In this document: piece after piece, positions 37,117-48,597 of the stretch
Numbering within the stretch: position 1 is the first letter of the stretch
Layout: each line of letters opens with the position of its first letter
NCBI GenBank assembly: GCA_954871525.1
Contig: OX940864.1
Span: 14,874,001 to 14,938,000 of the forward strand
Direction of reading: 5' to 3'
Source: Parietaria judaica
Taxonomy: Eukaryota; Streptophyta; Magnoliopsida; Rosales; Urticaceae
Length of the DNA stretch: 64,000 bases
Translations under genes and position numbers: made by a program
The notes under the pieces: model-generated
What the model saw: only the letters and a program-made list of their open reading frames with translations
Database searches by the model: none
Told to the model about the DNA's origin: nothing

Positions 37117-37670
37117 ACCCACAAGGGAACGGACACTTCGAAGTGGCAAACCGAACGATAATCGACGGGATCAAAAAAAGACTAGATAGCAAGAAAGGGA
37201 GATGGCCCAAAGAGTTAAACGGGGTGCTCTTGGCATATCAAACCACACCTCGCCGAGCCACCGGGGAAACACCTTTCGCGTTGGTATACGGATCCGAGGC
37301 AATGGTACCAGCCGAAGCAGAATCCCTAAGCTTAAGACGAGAATTTTGTCCAGATCAACCGGACGAAAACGAAAAAATGTTAAAAGACCAACTCGATTAC
37401 ATCGAAGAACGAAGAGAAAGAGCTTTGAGTAGGATCGTCAACTACCAAAGGGTAATTGAAAGATATTACAACTCGAAAGTTCGACCTCGTTCGTTCAAAG
37501 TAGGAGACTTGGTACTTCGCAAGGTGTTTCAAAACACCTCGGAAGTAAACGCTGGAAAGCTAGGGATAAACTGGGAAAGACCATACATCGTGTCCGAAAT
37601 AGTGAAACCCGGTGTATACAGACTCATCAATTCGGACGGACTAAAAGTCCTCCAAAGTTGGAATACCTAA
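37117..37670 (+). CDS. Integrase C-terminal part of gypsy 1 Pol, after the copia insertion
   Basis: The frame resumes at YPQGNGHFEVANRTIIDGIK (37117 on), directly continuing the integrase broken at 32290 once the copia element and one GAGAT are removed. The segment has the catalytic Glu of HFEVANRT, AYQTTPRRATGETPFALVYG and a C-terminal domain KVRPRSFKVGDLVLRKVFQN...NWERPYIVSEIVKPGVYRL, ending at LQSWNT before TAA. No lesion is visible in this part. Confidence 0.88.
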
Positions 37671-38398
37671 CACCTAAAAAGATATTATTCTTAACAGAAC
37701 AAATATCACCCCGAACTACGTAGTGGCTTGATCCCGGTAAACGCGGGTACGTAGACAGCCTCACGCAGGCACAGCCCGATTCCCCACAACTTCAATAAAC
37801 ATCTCGATTACACCTTATCTCTTCTTTGTTATATCTCCCCCGGGGAGGGAGCATGGGAACAGCCCAGCTCTAACCATTCGATACCAATATCGACCCCGAA
37901 AACGAGGTAAAGTGCTTACAAACATATCAAAGCACCTCGAGTCATACAAGCACATCGAGAAAATCCTCCCTAAAGCCTTTACGTCTCGGCCGCATTGACA
38001 CTCAGAATCTCCTTGGACTCGATTTCAAAGTAGGGATCGCACTCATACCCCGACATGAAAGACCCCGAAATGAAAACATCTACAGGATCGATCGATCGAG
38101 TTGCGCGGGACAAAAAGCTAACCAAATACCGGGGTGTACGAAATAGACAAAGAAGCAAAGGAAGGACGACAAAACGAGAATTTATTGAAGATTCGAACAG
38201 CAAAGATCACCTTGAAAAGACGAAGTGACCACAACTAAGTCGGACTCCCGACCAAAAAAGATGCGCAAATCCCAAAGATAAACCTAAAGCACCCAGGTTG
38301 GACTCCCAACCAAAAAAGGTGCGTATTGTCGTAAACATGGTAGAAATTGACATTGAAACGGAAAAACAAAAACGAAACAAGGGAAACCCCCGAGCTGA
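37671..38398. other. Gypsy 1 untranslated spacer between pol and the antisense gene
   Basis: About 730 bp with no sense ORF. It includes the paired motif ACTACGTAGTGGCTTGATCC...GGGTACGTAGAC (about 37715-37760) and a duplicated CTCCCRACCAAAAAAG segment (38246 and 38306). It probably holds the 3' ends of both the sense pol transcript and the antisense transcript. Confidence 0.5.
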
Positions 38399-40881
38399 TT
38401 AATTCTCCTCGTCGATGTCGGCCTTACGATCCGCGGTCTCCTCCTCCTCCAAGTCGTCGCCCACAACCTCGTCCCCGCCTAACCCGACGCCTAGAGCACC
38501 CTCCACGCCTACGGTAGCTTCAGGAGCCTCTTCTCGATGCCCTTCGACGATGAGAGTGGGGTCGCGACGCGCGTCCGAGATGGCGCCAGGACGAGACGAG
38601 GTGGGGCTTGAAGACAGAGAGGGCCCGGAACCGACGGCACGAGGCGGAACACCACCTGGGAAATGAAACCCATCGTAAGCACTCCAGCAAAGACTCCTAC
38701 ACATGTAGCGGCTCTGAAAACACCACGGAGGAGATTCGGGCATTTACCTTGAGATCCTTCGGCCGAGGTGAACTTGGCGAGCTGGAGCCCGAGCTTAGCA
38801 ATAGTATCGTTGCGACGTTCGATCTTCTTGTTGAGCTTCTCGGAGGTCTTCTGTACGGCAAGGCGAGTCGCCGAAACCACCTCGCTCTTCGCTTCTTGAA
38901 GCTCCTCTGTCGCTTTCAGCAAGCCCTCCCGAGCCGTCTTCAAACTCCGTTCTAAAGCTTCTACCCTGGACACTTCGGCCCGGAGCGACGACACTTCATC
39001 CTGGAGAGCACGACACTTGCCACGCTCATCGGAAACCTGAGCCTGCAACTTCTCAGCCGTCTCCTTCTGGAAGTCGGCATCTAACCTCGAAGAATATAAA
39101 CTCTCCTCGACCTTTCGAAGTTTCCCTTGGGCATCCCGCACCTCCTTCTCCCGAACAGCAAGCTGGGTCTCAGTCTCCTTTAGGCGCCCATCAGACCCCG
39201 CCTCGTTGAGTTCGAGCTTCAAGGCCGCAACGTCTTTCTCGTAAACAAGAACCAGCTCGTTCATCGCGGTAAGAAACTGCAGCCAAAAAATACGAGGTGA
39301 TAAATACCTCGGAAAATTCATATAAAAAAAAATGAACCACATGGATTACCTTCACCCCATTATGCGCCTCCTTCTCGTATTCCCTACCACGCGCCAGTGA
39401 AAGCACATCGAGAGGATGACCTCGGCGGACCGAACTCGCAACGAAGCGTGAAGAGGCCCGAGGAGAATCGACGAGAGAATGGGAGCTCGCGAAATCGATT
39501 GAGATGGTATGGACCCCCTGACGCTCCCCGGATCCAGAACGGCTACTGCTTCCTTCACGAACCGCCGGGGCTTTCAGCTTCTCATCCTGCCGATGAAGGG
39601 GCGGAGCATACCCCTGAGGGTTTGACCTCGTGCGAGGTGCTTGACGTTCCGGAATCACCTTGCCCCTCTTGGATGGAGCAACATTCACCTCGGTGCGATC
39701 AGGGGAACGATCATGCTTGTCCGACCGAGGCACAACGTCACTCGGCGACCTCGTAGAAACGACTTTCCCTTCAACGCCCGCTTCAGAACGTGCCTTGGCA
39801 TCAGGCACCACCTCGCCCTCCACCTTGACCCGCCGAGACGACTGAGCCTCTTGCGCTTTCGCCACCAACGACTCCAACGCCATATCTTCGGGAGTCTCAT
39901 CGGTACCAGAAGAAACATGGAGAACAAGCGGGGTGGGGTCCTTACGATGATTAGGAGATGAGTGCTGGCTGCTCGAAGACATCATGGACTCCTCAGGCGC
40001 TGCGGAACAAAGAAAACGAGGTGAAAAACGCACCTCGATTACATTGGTGAAAAACCTTGCGAGGTGAAAAAGAACTTACCTATGGAGGATAGAGGAGGAA
40101 CCGAGAACACTTGACCTACGTCGGCCCGGAATTTCCAGTACCCGGAGGCCCGAATCCTGCTGACTGGAAAATCGTTCCAATCCAACCCGTTCTTCGGGGC
40201 CAGAATCTTCCTGAGCCCTCTGAACCTCTGGTCAGCCTCCGGTACCACGATCTTGGTCGCTGAAAGGCAAAAATGATTCGACAGTCAGAACGGGAAAGAA
40301 CGAAAATGACGAGAATTACAAAACACCGAAGTAAGCCTTCAAAGCCCACCAGGGCCAGAACTCTATCTCGGAGGTTTCAGCGCCTCAGATCAAACATCTC
40401 TGAGGAAGAAAAACCTCTCCGTCCACCCTCCTCGCACGTCGGGAGTCCCTTTGAGGATTCTTCCCATCCTCCCATTCAAAAAGAACCTCCCCGAAGACTT
40501 CCCAGCACTCTTAGGGTAGTAAAAACGAACAAGATCCTCAACAGTGAGGACCGCCCTGTTCTCGCGTGACATAACCCCCAGAGCCACGAGATTCCGGTAG
40601 GCGTTTGGGACCAACTGCCCAGGAGCCAAGCCGATGTGCTGAAAAAACTCGACGATCACGTCGGGAAGGGGAAACTCAACCCCGGCTTCAAAGAAAGCCT
40701 CGTAAACGCACGACCACCCCGGCTTCTCATCGAAAGCTCGATCCATCGCGCCCGGGACCTCTGTCTCGATAAAATCAGGGACGTTGTACAGGCTCTGGAG
40801 CTCGCGAAGATAGGTCAGAGTAATCACCGAGAGAGGGCCATCGGCCTGGAAAGAGTCGCTCTTCGAACCAGAGGCAGACAT
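38399..40881 (-). CDS. Antisense five-exon gene in gypsy 1 (Tat-type aORF)
   Basis: On the strand opposite gag-pol, between pol and the 3' LTR, five exons with good splice sites are visible: 40881-40327 (ATG 40881, MSASGSKSDSFQADG), 40259-40080, 39999-39350, 39276-38748 and 38654-38399 (TAA). Exon 1 has a globular segment (GWSCVYEAFFEAGVEFPLPD, FFQHIGLAPGQLVPNAYRNL) like the N-terminal domain of many plant retroelement-derived hypothetical proteins. Exon 3 is polar and low-complexity. Exon 4 is a long coiled coil (KEVRDAQGKLRKVEESLYSS...). Exon 5 is acidic and ends DIDEEN. One frame change near the end of exon 1 (about 40395) needs a 1-base indel. Antisense ORFs at this site are known in Grande, Retand and other Tat elements; their function is unknown. 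Splicing is my inference. Confidence 0.7.
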
Positions 40882-41382
40882 TTCTTCGTAATGTAGAAAG
40901 AAGAAGGAGCGGAAAAAATGCGAAGAAGAGAACAGAATAAGGGTTTATAAACTCACCTCTGCAGAAACCGCCTCTTCAAAACCACTCTCCACGATCTCCA
41001 AAAACTGCCACAATCATGGCATCGAAGCCGAAGAGGCTAAATAGGCCCCCATCACCTCCGAAATAGGCGTGTCAGCCTCAAACCCACTCAGTCAAGACCG
41101 TTGTCAAATCAAGGTCTTGATTGGCCCAAAACTCGACGCAAGAAACAGAAAGAGAAAAGGGGACACGCCCCCACGAATTAATTCAGTTCGAAACCAAACA
41201 TTTTGAATTTTCATATTTGAAAAATAAGGATCGCGCCAAAAAAGAAGCTAACAATTCCTTATTAAAAAAAAAATTGGCAAAAATATCTCAAGTTCCCACA
41301 TCCTTTGCGATCAGAGGAAAATAATCATCTTCGACACAATAGTTCACCAAGTGACAATCACTTAATGAACTGGGGGGCTCAC

Positions 41383-41638
41383 TGATGATGCAGGATTTCA
41401 CCTTCCCCGAAAAACGACATCGAAAGACGAAACTACACCCAACGACGTAAACGACGTAGGGTCTAAAGAAAGTTGGGCCTCACAACAAACCAGCAGGCCC
41501 AATAAGTAACCCAGCACGTTCAATCCATCAAGAATCCCCTTCGAAGCCAAGTCTTCCCGAAGACCAAGCCCACGAGGTCCAAGTCCAAAGTCCTCCACGT
41601 GGAAAGAGACCAATTACCACGTCGTCGAGATTTTACAC
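41383..41638 (+). repeat. Truncated 3' LTR of gypsy 1
   Basis: It follows the purine tract GGGGGGCTCAC and starts TGATGATGCAGG like the 5' LTR. It has an internal deletion of about 60 bp after CGAGGTCCAAG and stops at GATTTTACAC, losing about 340 bp of LTR. The next bases (TAGAATTAAG) are the intron of 2-ODD gene B. The 2-bp overlap AC at the junction is shared with gene B (23386-23387). This is the breakpoint of the segmental duplication. Confidence 0.92.
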
Positions 41639-41690
41639 TAGAATTAAGTATATTTTAATTTCTATTTATTTGAAATTATTTTCCAATAAG

Positions 41691-42515
41691 GTCTTGATGG
41701 AGCTGTTTGCGGAGGGTCTGGGACTGGAGCGGCACAGACTCAACGAGCTGTCGTTTCTGGGGAGACGGACTCTGGCGGGGCAATGCTACCCGTACTGCCC
41801 GGAGCCGGATCGGACGGTGGGCATTGCTTCTCACACGGACGGCACGATCTTGACGGTCCTGATGCAGAACCAGATCCAAGGGCTGCAGGTGAACAACGAC
41901 GGTGTTTGGGTGGACGTGAAGCCTGAGTGTGGTGGCTTGATTGTCAATATTGGTGACCTTTTTCAGGTGATCTCTCTCTCTTCATATATACATATACATA
42001 CACATATTTTTGTACAAAATGTTTAAGTATGTATAAATTAGCATGATCTTTGCGATATAAGAATTTGCTTGACAAAGTCTATATATTATGTTGTATATGT
42101 AAAAACTTGCGTTATCCGTACACGAAAAGAATGGAAAAGTTTACGAAAATCATATAATAATAGCCAACAGTGCATATTCAAGATCTTCATGGATTATATT
42201 ACATACAACAGTACATAATTTACATATACCTCTATTCTAATGATCTATTGGTTATATCAGATAGCGTCGAATGGCGAGTACAAGAGCGTGCAGCACAGAG
42301 TGTTAGCCAACTCTTGCCAAGAAGCTCGCATCTCCGTCAGCATGTTTTTCACCCTCGACAAATCGATAACCGACGGTCTCTACGGGCCTCTGCCGGAATT
42401 GTTGTCACCGGAGAAGCCAGCCGTCTACCGCGATTTTACCGAAGAGGAGTTCCTCCAAACATACAGGGTCAAGGCAATAGGCAATAAGCGTCTCGTCGAG
42501 AGAGTCAAAATATGA
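41691..42515 (+). pseudogene. 2-ODD pseudogene B', exons 2-3 only
   Basis: Exon 2 (41691-41966) reads VLMELFAEGLGLERHRLNEL, YPYCPEPDRTVGIASHTDGT, ILTVLMQNQIQGLQV and LIVNIGDLFQ without the 22-bp deletion of copy B. The HTD iron site is intact. Exon 3 (42261-42515) has ASNGEYKSVQHRVLANSCQ and the RIS (RxS) residues. There is no exon 1: upstream is the truncated gypsy LTR, whose own transcription might still run into it. It preserves the ancestral exon 2 and shows that the deletion in B happened after the duplication. Confidence 0.88.
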
Positions 42516-42943
42516 TGCTATCAACTATATATGTGTGTGTAAGTTCTGATTCTGAATCAATATCTTTTCTTTCTCGAACTGAAATAATGTATCTCCGTCA
42601 GTGTGCTGTAAAATATGAAATCCTTGTTGTGTTTATTGATGTCTTGTTGCGTTACCATTAATTAAGAAACATCTTTTATAAATTTTACAGTAATTTGCGT
42701 TTAATTATTGTGTCTTGTGGCATGTTCAAACATTGACTAGGTCTAGGAGTTTAGGATAGTCAATGTTCAATATTCATGGCTTCAACATATATATGGAGAG
42801 GCTCAGAGCAGCATGTTCGCCTAATGGCAATACATGCAACATTATCATTACAATTTCCAACGGCACCGTGTTCCATAAACAAACGTGTTAACGTCCTAAA
42901 TATCGAAATCGATGAAAAAATGATAAACTTTATTTTACGGGTA

Positions 42944-43654
42944 TATTTTTTTTATAAAAAAAACCTGATTGTATTAATTAAGCCAAACCAGAGGGGAAAT
43001 CCCTTGACAAATCGGATACAAGCCATTCGGGGAAATCCCTCGACCACATGTCGGGGATTATGCCCAATAGACGGTTCTTAGCTACTCTATTTGCAACCTC
43101 ATTACAAGATTTCGGGATCCAACGACACCTTAATCTCGGCCTCACCTCGTGGAGGAGGTGCGCGATGTCCGCGATAATCGGGCCTTGAACGCTATTAAGC
43201 TTACCCCGTTGACAAGTTGAGACGCTCTAAGACAATCGGTCTCCAAGCTCGCCACCCTCCCAAAACGCTCCCGGGCAAAGGTAAGACCATCTCGGATTGC
43301 ATGGCATTCCGCGGTCACCGGAGAATCCACGTTCACAAGTAAGCGTGCTACGAAGCCGAGGAGCTCCCCGCGGTGGTTCCTCACAACTCCACCAATCGCC
43401 GCTTTACCTGTGCTCTTATCCCATGCCGCATCCACATTGAGGCTAAGATCTCCGCGTATCGGGGCAAGCCAAGCTTCTTGTCGAACCGGTGTGCTCCCCG
43501 ATGAAACCTCTGAAGAGCGGTTGCTTGTCTTGAAGCTTTGGAACCAACACGCCACCTTCACAAACCACACCGCCGGTTTATGGGCTTTGTGGTCGAAGAG
43601 GCTAGTGTTCCAATCGGACCACGACGCCCAAACAATACCACAAAAAAAAATTCA
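42944..43654 (-). mobile_element. 5'-truncated LINE, copy 2 (duplicated)
   Basis: This is the second copy of the LINE between B and C, with the same 12-bp target duplication ATTTTACGGGTA at 42932-42943 and 43655-43666. It arose by segmental duplication, not by a new insertion, because the flanks are duplicated too. Confidence 0.88.
43142..43570 (-). pseudogene. LINE RNase H domain fragment, copy 2
   Basis: Its translation is identical to the 24869-25297 fragment (NVDAAWDKSTGKAAIGGVV, TAECHAIRDG). No other LINE domain is present. Confidence 0.75.
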
Positions 43655-43805
43655 ATTTTACGGGTAATACTTGTGCGCTTGTTCTGTCTGATTTGAGACC
43701 ACTATGCCCTATCGCCACTCAATCATTGACCGACAGGGCTGGGCATCACCAAGCTTCATTAATTTCATGCCCAACTCCAAAACAACCAAGCACAAGAATA
43801 CACCC

Positions 43806-44514
43806 ATGGAAGCCAAAGAAATCTTCGATTCCCGATCTCCGCTTTCAATCCCGGTGATCGACATCTACGGGATCGAATCCCCATCAGAGCGTTCGAAGAT
43901 CATTGACCAGGTCACACGCGCTGCGAAAACTTTAGGGTTCTTCCAGATGATCAACCACGGAATCCCGCTATCCGTAAAAAGGCTGCCCTCTCGGCCGTCG
44001 AAGCCTTCCACGAGCTCCCCGACGAGGCAAAGTAAAAATACATCAATCCACGTGGCGTGATGTACGCGAGCAACACTCACCAATTCTCGTCTGCCTCCAC
44101 CGATGTTGCGGTCGCTGACTGCCGGCTCGACACTGTCTGGATCATGGCGCTGGATTCCACCAAAGGAGGAGATGCCAAAGATGCTCCGGCATGAGGTCGG
44201 TGAGTGGGTCCCTTACGCTGCCGGCGTGGCGGAAGCTCTGACGGAGGTGCTGGCCGAGGGGCTGGGGCTGGAGAGAGCGAGGCTCGGCGAGCTCTCGCTG
44301 CTGGGCGACAAAGTGATTATGGGTCATCGCTACGTACCCTTACTGCCCCGACTCGGATCGGACGGTCGGGCTCGGCTCTCACACTGATGCCGGGTTTTTC
44401 ACGGTCGTGATTCAAAACCAGCTCTCTGGGCTGCAGGTGCTGCATGGGGGTTCGTGGCTGGACGTGAAACCCGAGCCAGGTGCTCTCATGATCAACATCG
44501 GCGACTTATTTCAG
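43806..44514 (+). pseudogene. 2-ODD pseudogene C', exon 1-2 region (last exon displaced to 60267)
   Basis: The start is ATG 43806 and the donor AG|GTTAGT is at 44514. It carries the same lesions as copy C: a 1-bp deletion, in-frame TAA after GAGGCAAAG, a later frame change, and an insertion in GCTACGTACCC. The downstream intron contains a solo LTR, a hAT element holding a gypsy element, and a MITE. The likely third exon is at 60267-60531. Subtracting these inserts and their target duplications leaves about 1.67 kb, a reasonable intron beside the 0.9 kb one in gene A. Confidence 0.8.
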
Positions 44515-44652
44515 GTTAGTGGCTTAATCGGGAATTAAATTTGAGCTAGATTTAATTTTTTTACTAAAACTTATATTTGGATAGTTGGATATTTATGTTT
44601 AAATTTTGGTAAATAAAAAAATGAATTCAATTAAAATTTTATAGGAGTTTAC

Positions 44653-45315
44653 TGATGATGCAGGATTTCACCCTCCCCGAAAAACGACATCGAAAGACGA
44701 AACTACACCCAACGACGTAAACGACGTAGGGTCTAAAGAAAGTTGGGCCTCACAACAAACCAGCAGGCCCAATAAGTAACCCAACACGTTCAATCCATCA
44801 AGAATCCACTTCGAAGCCAAGTCTTCCCGAAGACCAAGCCCACGAGGTCCAAGCAGCCTTCCCGAAGACCAAGCAGCCCGGGATAACAGGCGTTTCCCCC
44901 TTTATTGACCATGTCCAAAGTCCTCCACGTGGAAAGAGACCAATTACCACGTCGTCGAGATTTTACACGTGGTGGCAAAAGGATAGGAAAAGGAAGAACT
45001 AGCTCGGTCTACTAGCCGTTACTAATTTCTAGGAGATAAACGTTGTAAAACAGGCTATAAATAAAGCCTACGAAGTAACTTAGGGGAGGATCATCTTGTT
45101 CTACGTTCTACACTAGCTTTTTACTCTGTATTCACTTTACTATCAATCAAACATACAAATTCCTTATTATCGATCAACTCTTTACCAAATTGTCATCTCG
45201 TAATATTATTCACCGAAGTGGGTTTTATCTCGGATAATTAAGATCCACCGTCCTATTCATCATAAACAGAGTGCTATCACTTTGTGACAGTTGGTCGTGA
45301 TTATTCACGTCAACA
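44653..45315 (+). mobile_element. Solo LTR of gypsy 1, flanked by TTTAC
   Basis: It is a full 663-bp LTR (TGATGATG...GTCAACA) bounded by TTTAC on both sides (44648-44652 and 45316-45320), with no PBS, interior or second LTR. A matching 5-bp TSD around a single LTR is the signature of LTR-LTR recombination that removed the interior. Confidence 0.95.
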
Positions 45316-45345
45316 TTTACCATATTGAAAATTTGACACCACCAC

Positions 45346-45401
<56 letters not shown>
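45346..45401. repeat. (TAT/ATT)n microsatellite
   Basis: An uninterrupted TTA trinucleotide run of about 56 bp lies in the residual intron between the solo LTR and the hAT element. Confidence 0.95.
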
Positions 45402-45981
45402 GAAAACCCATGAAATGCTCAAAATACACTCAAGGTTTATGAGAAATACTCATAGTTTCAATTAATTCATTTATACCCATTTTTAATAAATTTTTGACCA
45501 TTATAACTAGAGCTGCACATGTTTAGGTCGCGATCAATCGCGACTTAATCGGCAAAAGTCGCCAAATTGCGCATCGCGACGCATCGCGGGGAAGGAGATC
45601 GCGATTGCTTGCGGCGCATCGAGATTTCAAAGGGTGTTCAAATGCTTTGTTTGCGGCAAAAGTTCTAATATATTTCCAATGTTTAATTTTATTAGTTTTT
45701 ACCCGAATTTAATTATTTAAAATTATTATTTATAATTTATTTAATTTAAAAATAATAAATATGATAAAACAAATAAATAAATATGATAAAACAAGATATT
45801 AAAAAAAAGTTGTATTATTCATTGTGAATATTACAATAAGGTGAAAGAAGTTGTAAATATTCAGTGTAAATATTACAAGATGCCTCACTAAAACCTCTCT
45901 TGAAAAACCCTCCTTAGGGACATAAAACCAAGAGAGGAAAGAGCACATCATATTGGCGTTTACATTGCGTCACTCGGGGAA

Positions 45982-48597
45982 TCAGTCGTTAAACTTTTGA
46001 GTCATAAGCTCCAGGTCGGTTGGTTCGGACCGTTGAGCGATGGTGGGGTTGCGGAACATCCAATCGTTCAACACCCCTGATTGATCGAGGTGTGTAGGAG
46101 TTGTTGACGCCCTCCGGTCGTCGATTATATGCTGAGCCGAACTGAATGCGCTCTCCGAAGCAACGCTTGAAATGAGGATGGACAGTATATCCCTCGCCAT
46201 TCTCGCCAATAACGGGAATCTTTCCCGTTGATTCTTCCACCATCCAATCACATCGAACTCGAGGGATTTCTCGTCGATCCGCAGGCCGTAGTACCGCTTC
46301 AATTCTTGCGGTGCGCCTTCCGTGTCCTCCGCTCGTGCCGGTGGCGTACCGGATTCCGATGATTCTCCGCGATCCAGTCTTTGCTTCAGTCTCCGGACAA
46401 ATGCTCCGCCTCCACGTTGAACTCTGGGAACCGCTTGTCGTATTCACTGTACAGTTCATAAGAAGCTTCATTAACAACCTTTATATAATCAGTGTAATCC
46501 ACCCCTAAGTTTATCCCGATTGCTAACATCAACGGCCCGAAAGTAAACATAATACGGGGATCTAAGATAGCACCGAAACAATACGAAAAAGGGGGTGGAT
46601 CCCAATAACTTTTGAATTTTGCAACCATTCCCGGAATCATGGGAGAAATAACAGAGTCATTTTCGAAGTCAGAAAAAGTGTTTGTAATTTCATATAGACC
46701 CGAAAGACCATGATTCAAAGAAGGTTGTCTTTGGTTAGAAAAATTTAAAGTAACAACGTAAAAGGGTTTGAGGAATTTGGTGAATTTCTCGGCCGTTTCC
46801 CATTCTGCCTCCGTGATCAGCTCCGAGGCCTCTAGATCCAAGTGGAGGAAAGCGCTTAACGGTACCCTCTGTCTACACACAACTGAAAGCATTAGATACG
46901 TAGAGTTCTATCGTGTATTGTTGTCTAAACCAAACTTATTAGCTTTATGATTGTGCTCTTTACAAAATCGTCTCTACCTAGTGGTGGTTTGAGAATGTCG
47001 GATCCAATCGATAACGCCGCGTATTTTTTCTACGTGGTTTGCAATATTTCGTTCGCCCGTTCTAGCAATTAAATTAATAATGTGACAACCACACTTTTGA
47101 TGTAAAATATTACGAAAAGGAGAACCGGGCAAACTATTTTCTAAGATAGTAATTGCGGCGTTATTGTTTGCGGCATTGTCTAAAGTAATAGAAATAATAC
47201 GATTTTGCAAACCCCAATCATTGAATAATTCTATTAATTTTTTGGAAATGTTTGTGCCGGTATGGCAACACTCGAATGGTGACATATTTAAAAGTTTTTG
47301 ACATGGAACCCAATCATCGTCGACGTAATGGGCGGTCAGACTCAAATAATCGTTTAGACTCGGACCGCTCCACAAGTCGGTGGTGAAAGCAACGTTTATG
47401 TTTGACATTTTAAAAAACTCGACCAAATAATTTGTATGTATTGTGTATGCGCAGGATTTTCCATCAAACTCATCGGTGCGCCCGTAGACAGTAACCACTC
47501 GAGGGTCCATTTCCGTAAATTTTCCGTGCTAAGAGCACTTACCTGTGCTGTGTTTACCTCGTTACCGTCTCCGTAGCACGTTTTTTTATGTCGCGTCAAG
47601 TAGCCGATTCCTTTTTCCCCCACCGCATCTAGGGTTGTATTGCACTTCTTGCACGTGGCGATCTTGACTCGAACACCGTTCTCCACCCGTCGTTCTTCGT
47701 GAAAATATTCCCACACTTTCGCTCTGTTCCGTCGTCCCCACAACAAGGCCGTAGGATTTGCCCTATTAAAAATATAAGGGAGAAAAATGATTAACAAAAT
47801 AAAAACCGGTATTAATTTTACATGGATTAAATATTAATATAAATCATATTAATTAAATTAAATTTCATATAGTTAATTAAAAAAGTTAACAAAATTAAAA
47901 ATGGTATTTTTTATGTGTGAAAATAATTATCAAGCTCTTTTAGCCGGAACTCCTCGAGGTTCCAATGCCAGATCGACTGGAAAGGATGTTATGATCTCAC
48001 TTTAGGCCCAAGCTTTTCTAGACAGAACTCCCCGAGGTTCCCAGGCTAGCTTGGAGGAGAGTGCAAAGCAAACCTTATTTAAAAACCAATCTTTCTAAGA
48101 CACCATAATCCAATAAGAACTTTATAATTATCACCACACATACAAATTACCTTTTTTAATTTTTTAAACTTATTTAAGTTACCATTTAATAATTAATTAT
48201 ACTAATATGATTAAATGATTATTAAATCTCAAGAAATTCATTTCTAATGTGGAAGATCAGTCAGAACCGCAACCACAGAGCATACTAAGACTTTCAAGAG
48301 ACATGACAAATTAAATAATTAAACTAAAATAATTAAACTAAATTAATTATACTAAATTAATTAATTAAACTAATATGATTAAATGATTATTAAATCTCAA
48401 GAAATTCGTTTCTGATGTGGAAGATCAGTCGGAACCGCAACCACAGAGCATACTAAGACTTTCAAGAGACGTGACAAATTAATTAATTAAACTAAAATAA
48501 TTAATTAAACTAAATGATTACCCGGTTGATGATTGTCCACGTCAAGAACCGCCAACGGAGCCTTTACCGGGTTCTTGAAGGGACGGTAGAGGAGAAC
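45982..48597 (-). pseudogene. hAT transposase (BED-finger type), main part, degenerate
   Basis: From the insertion point leftward: the end of the first exon (PLPSLQEPGKGSVGGS, 48597-48543), an intron (about 48540-47770), and a BED zinc finger (AKVWEYFHEERR, CKKCNTTLDAVG, LTRHKKTC; 47750-47575). The transposase core follows (FTTDLWSGPSLNDYLSLTAH, ITLDNAANNNAAI; 47510-46974), then a middle domain (46892-46400) and the C-terminal dimerisation motif (ISSVASESAFSSAQHIIDDR, about 46150). Lesions are a frame jump near 47525, in-frame TAG at 46974-46976, TAG at 46908-46910 where TGG is expected (DNNTR*NSTY), and a frameshift near 46400. Expected role: cut-and-paste of hAT elements. Confidence 0.85.
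48202..48500. repeat. 168-bp tandem duplication in the hAT transposase intron
   Basis: CTAATATGATTAAATGATTA starts at 48202 and again at 48370. Both copies continue through TTAAATCTCAAGAAATTC, GTGGAAGATCAGTC and CATACTAAGACTTTC. A few substitutions (ATTCAT/GTTCG region, CAGTCAG/CAGTCGG) separate the copies. Confidence 0.85.

Larger units (their letters stand above)
26380..41638 (+). mobile_element. Ty3/gypsy LTR retrotransposon 1 (Tat lineage), with nested copia and truncated 3' LTR
   Basis: The order is 5' LTR, PBS, gag, PR, RT, RNase H, second (archaeal-type) RNase H, integrase, an antisense gene, a polypurine tract (AACTGGGGGGCTCAC, about 41368-41382) and a truncated 3' LTR. A second RNase H plus an antisense ORF between pol and the 3' LTR is characteristic of the Tat/Ogre/Retand group. 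The 5' flank TTTAC (26375-26379) matches the TTTAC after the solo LTR at 45316-45320. Without the nested copia the element is about 10.4 kb. Coding regions carry frameshifts and stops, so it is not autonomous. Confidence 0.92.
41637..45315 (+). repeat. Segmental duplication, copy 2 (B' exons 2-3, LINE, C', solo LTR)
   Basis: It matches 23386-27042 over its whole length with only scattered substitutions and the undeleted 22 bp of exon 2. It begins inside the truncated gypsy LTR junction and ends with a complete LTR followed by a TTTAC target duplication. Confidence 0.92.

Noticed and set aside
38399..40881. Antisense exons as an independent host gene captured by the retroelement
   Set aside because: They sit at the standard Tat antisense-ORF position between pol and the purine tract, so an element-borne gene is the simpler reading; not excluded.
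37671..41382. A second nested retroelement between pol and the 3' LTR of gypsy 1
   Set aside because: No extra LTRs, PBS or target duplications were found; the region fits the long 3' portion of Tat elements.
47512..47545. A perfect GTAAGT...TTAG splice pair at the hAT frame jump
   Set aside because: The two sites are only about 14 bp apart, far below the minimum plant intron, so I treat it as a frame lesion.
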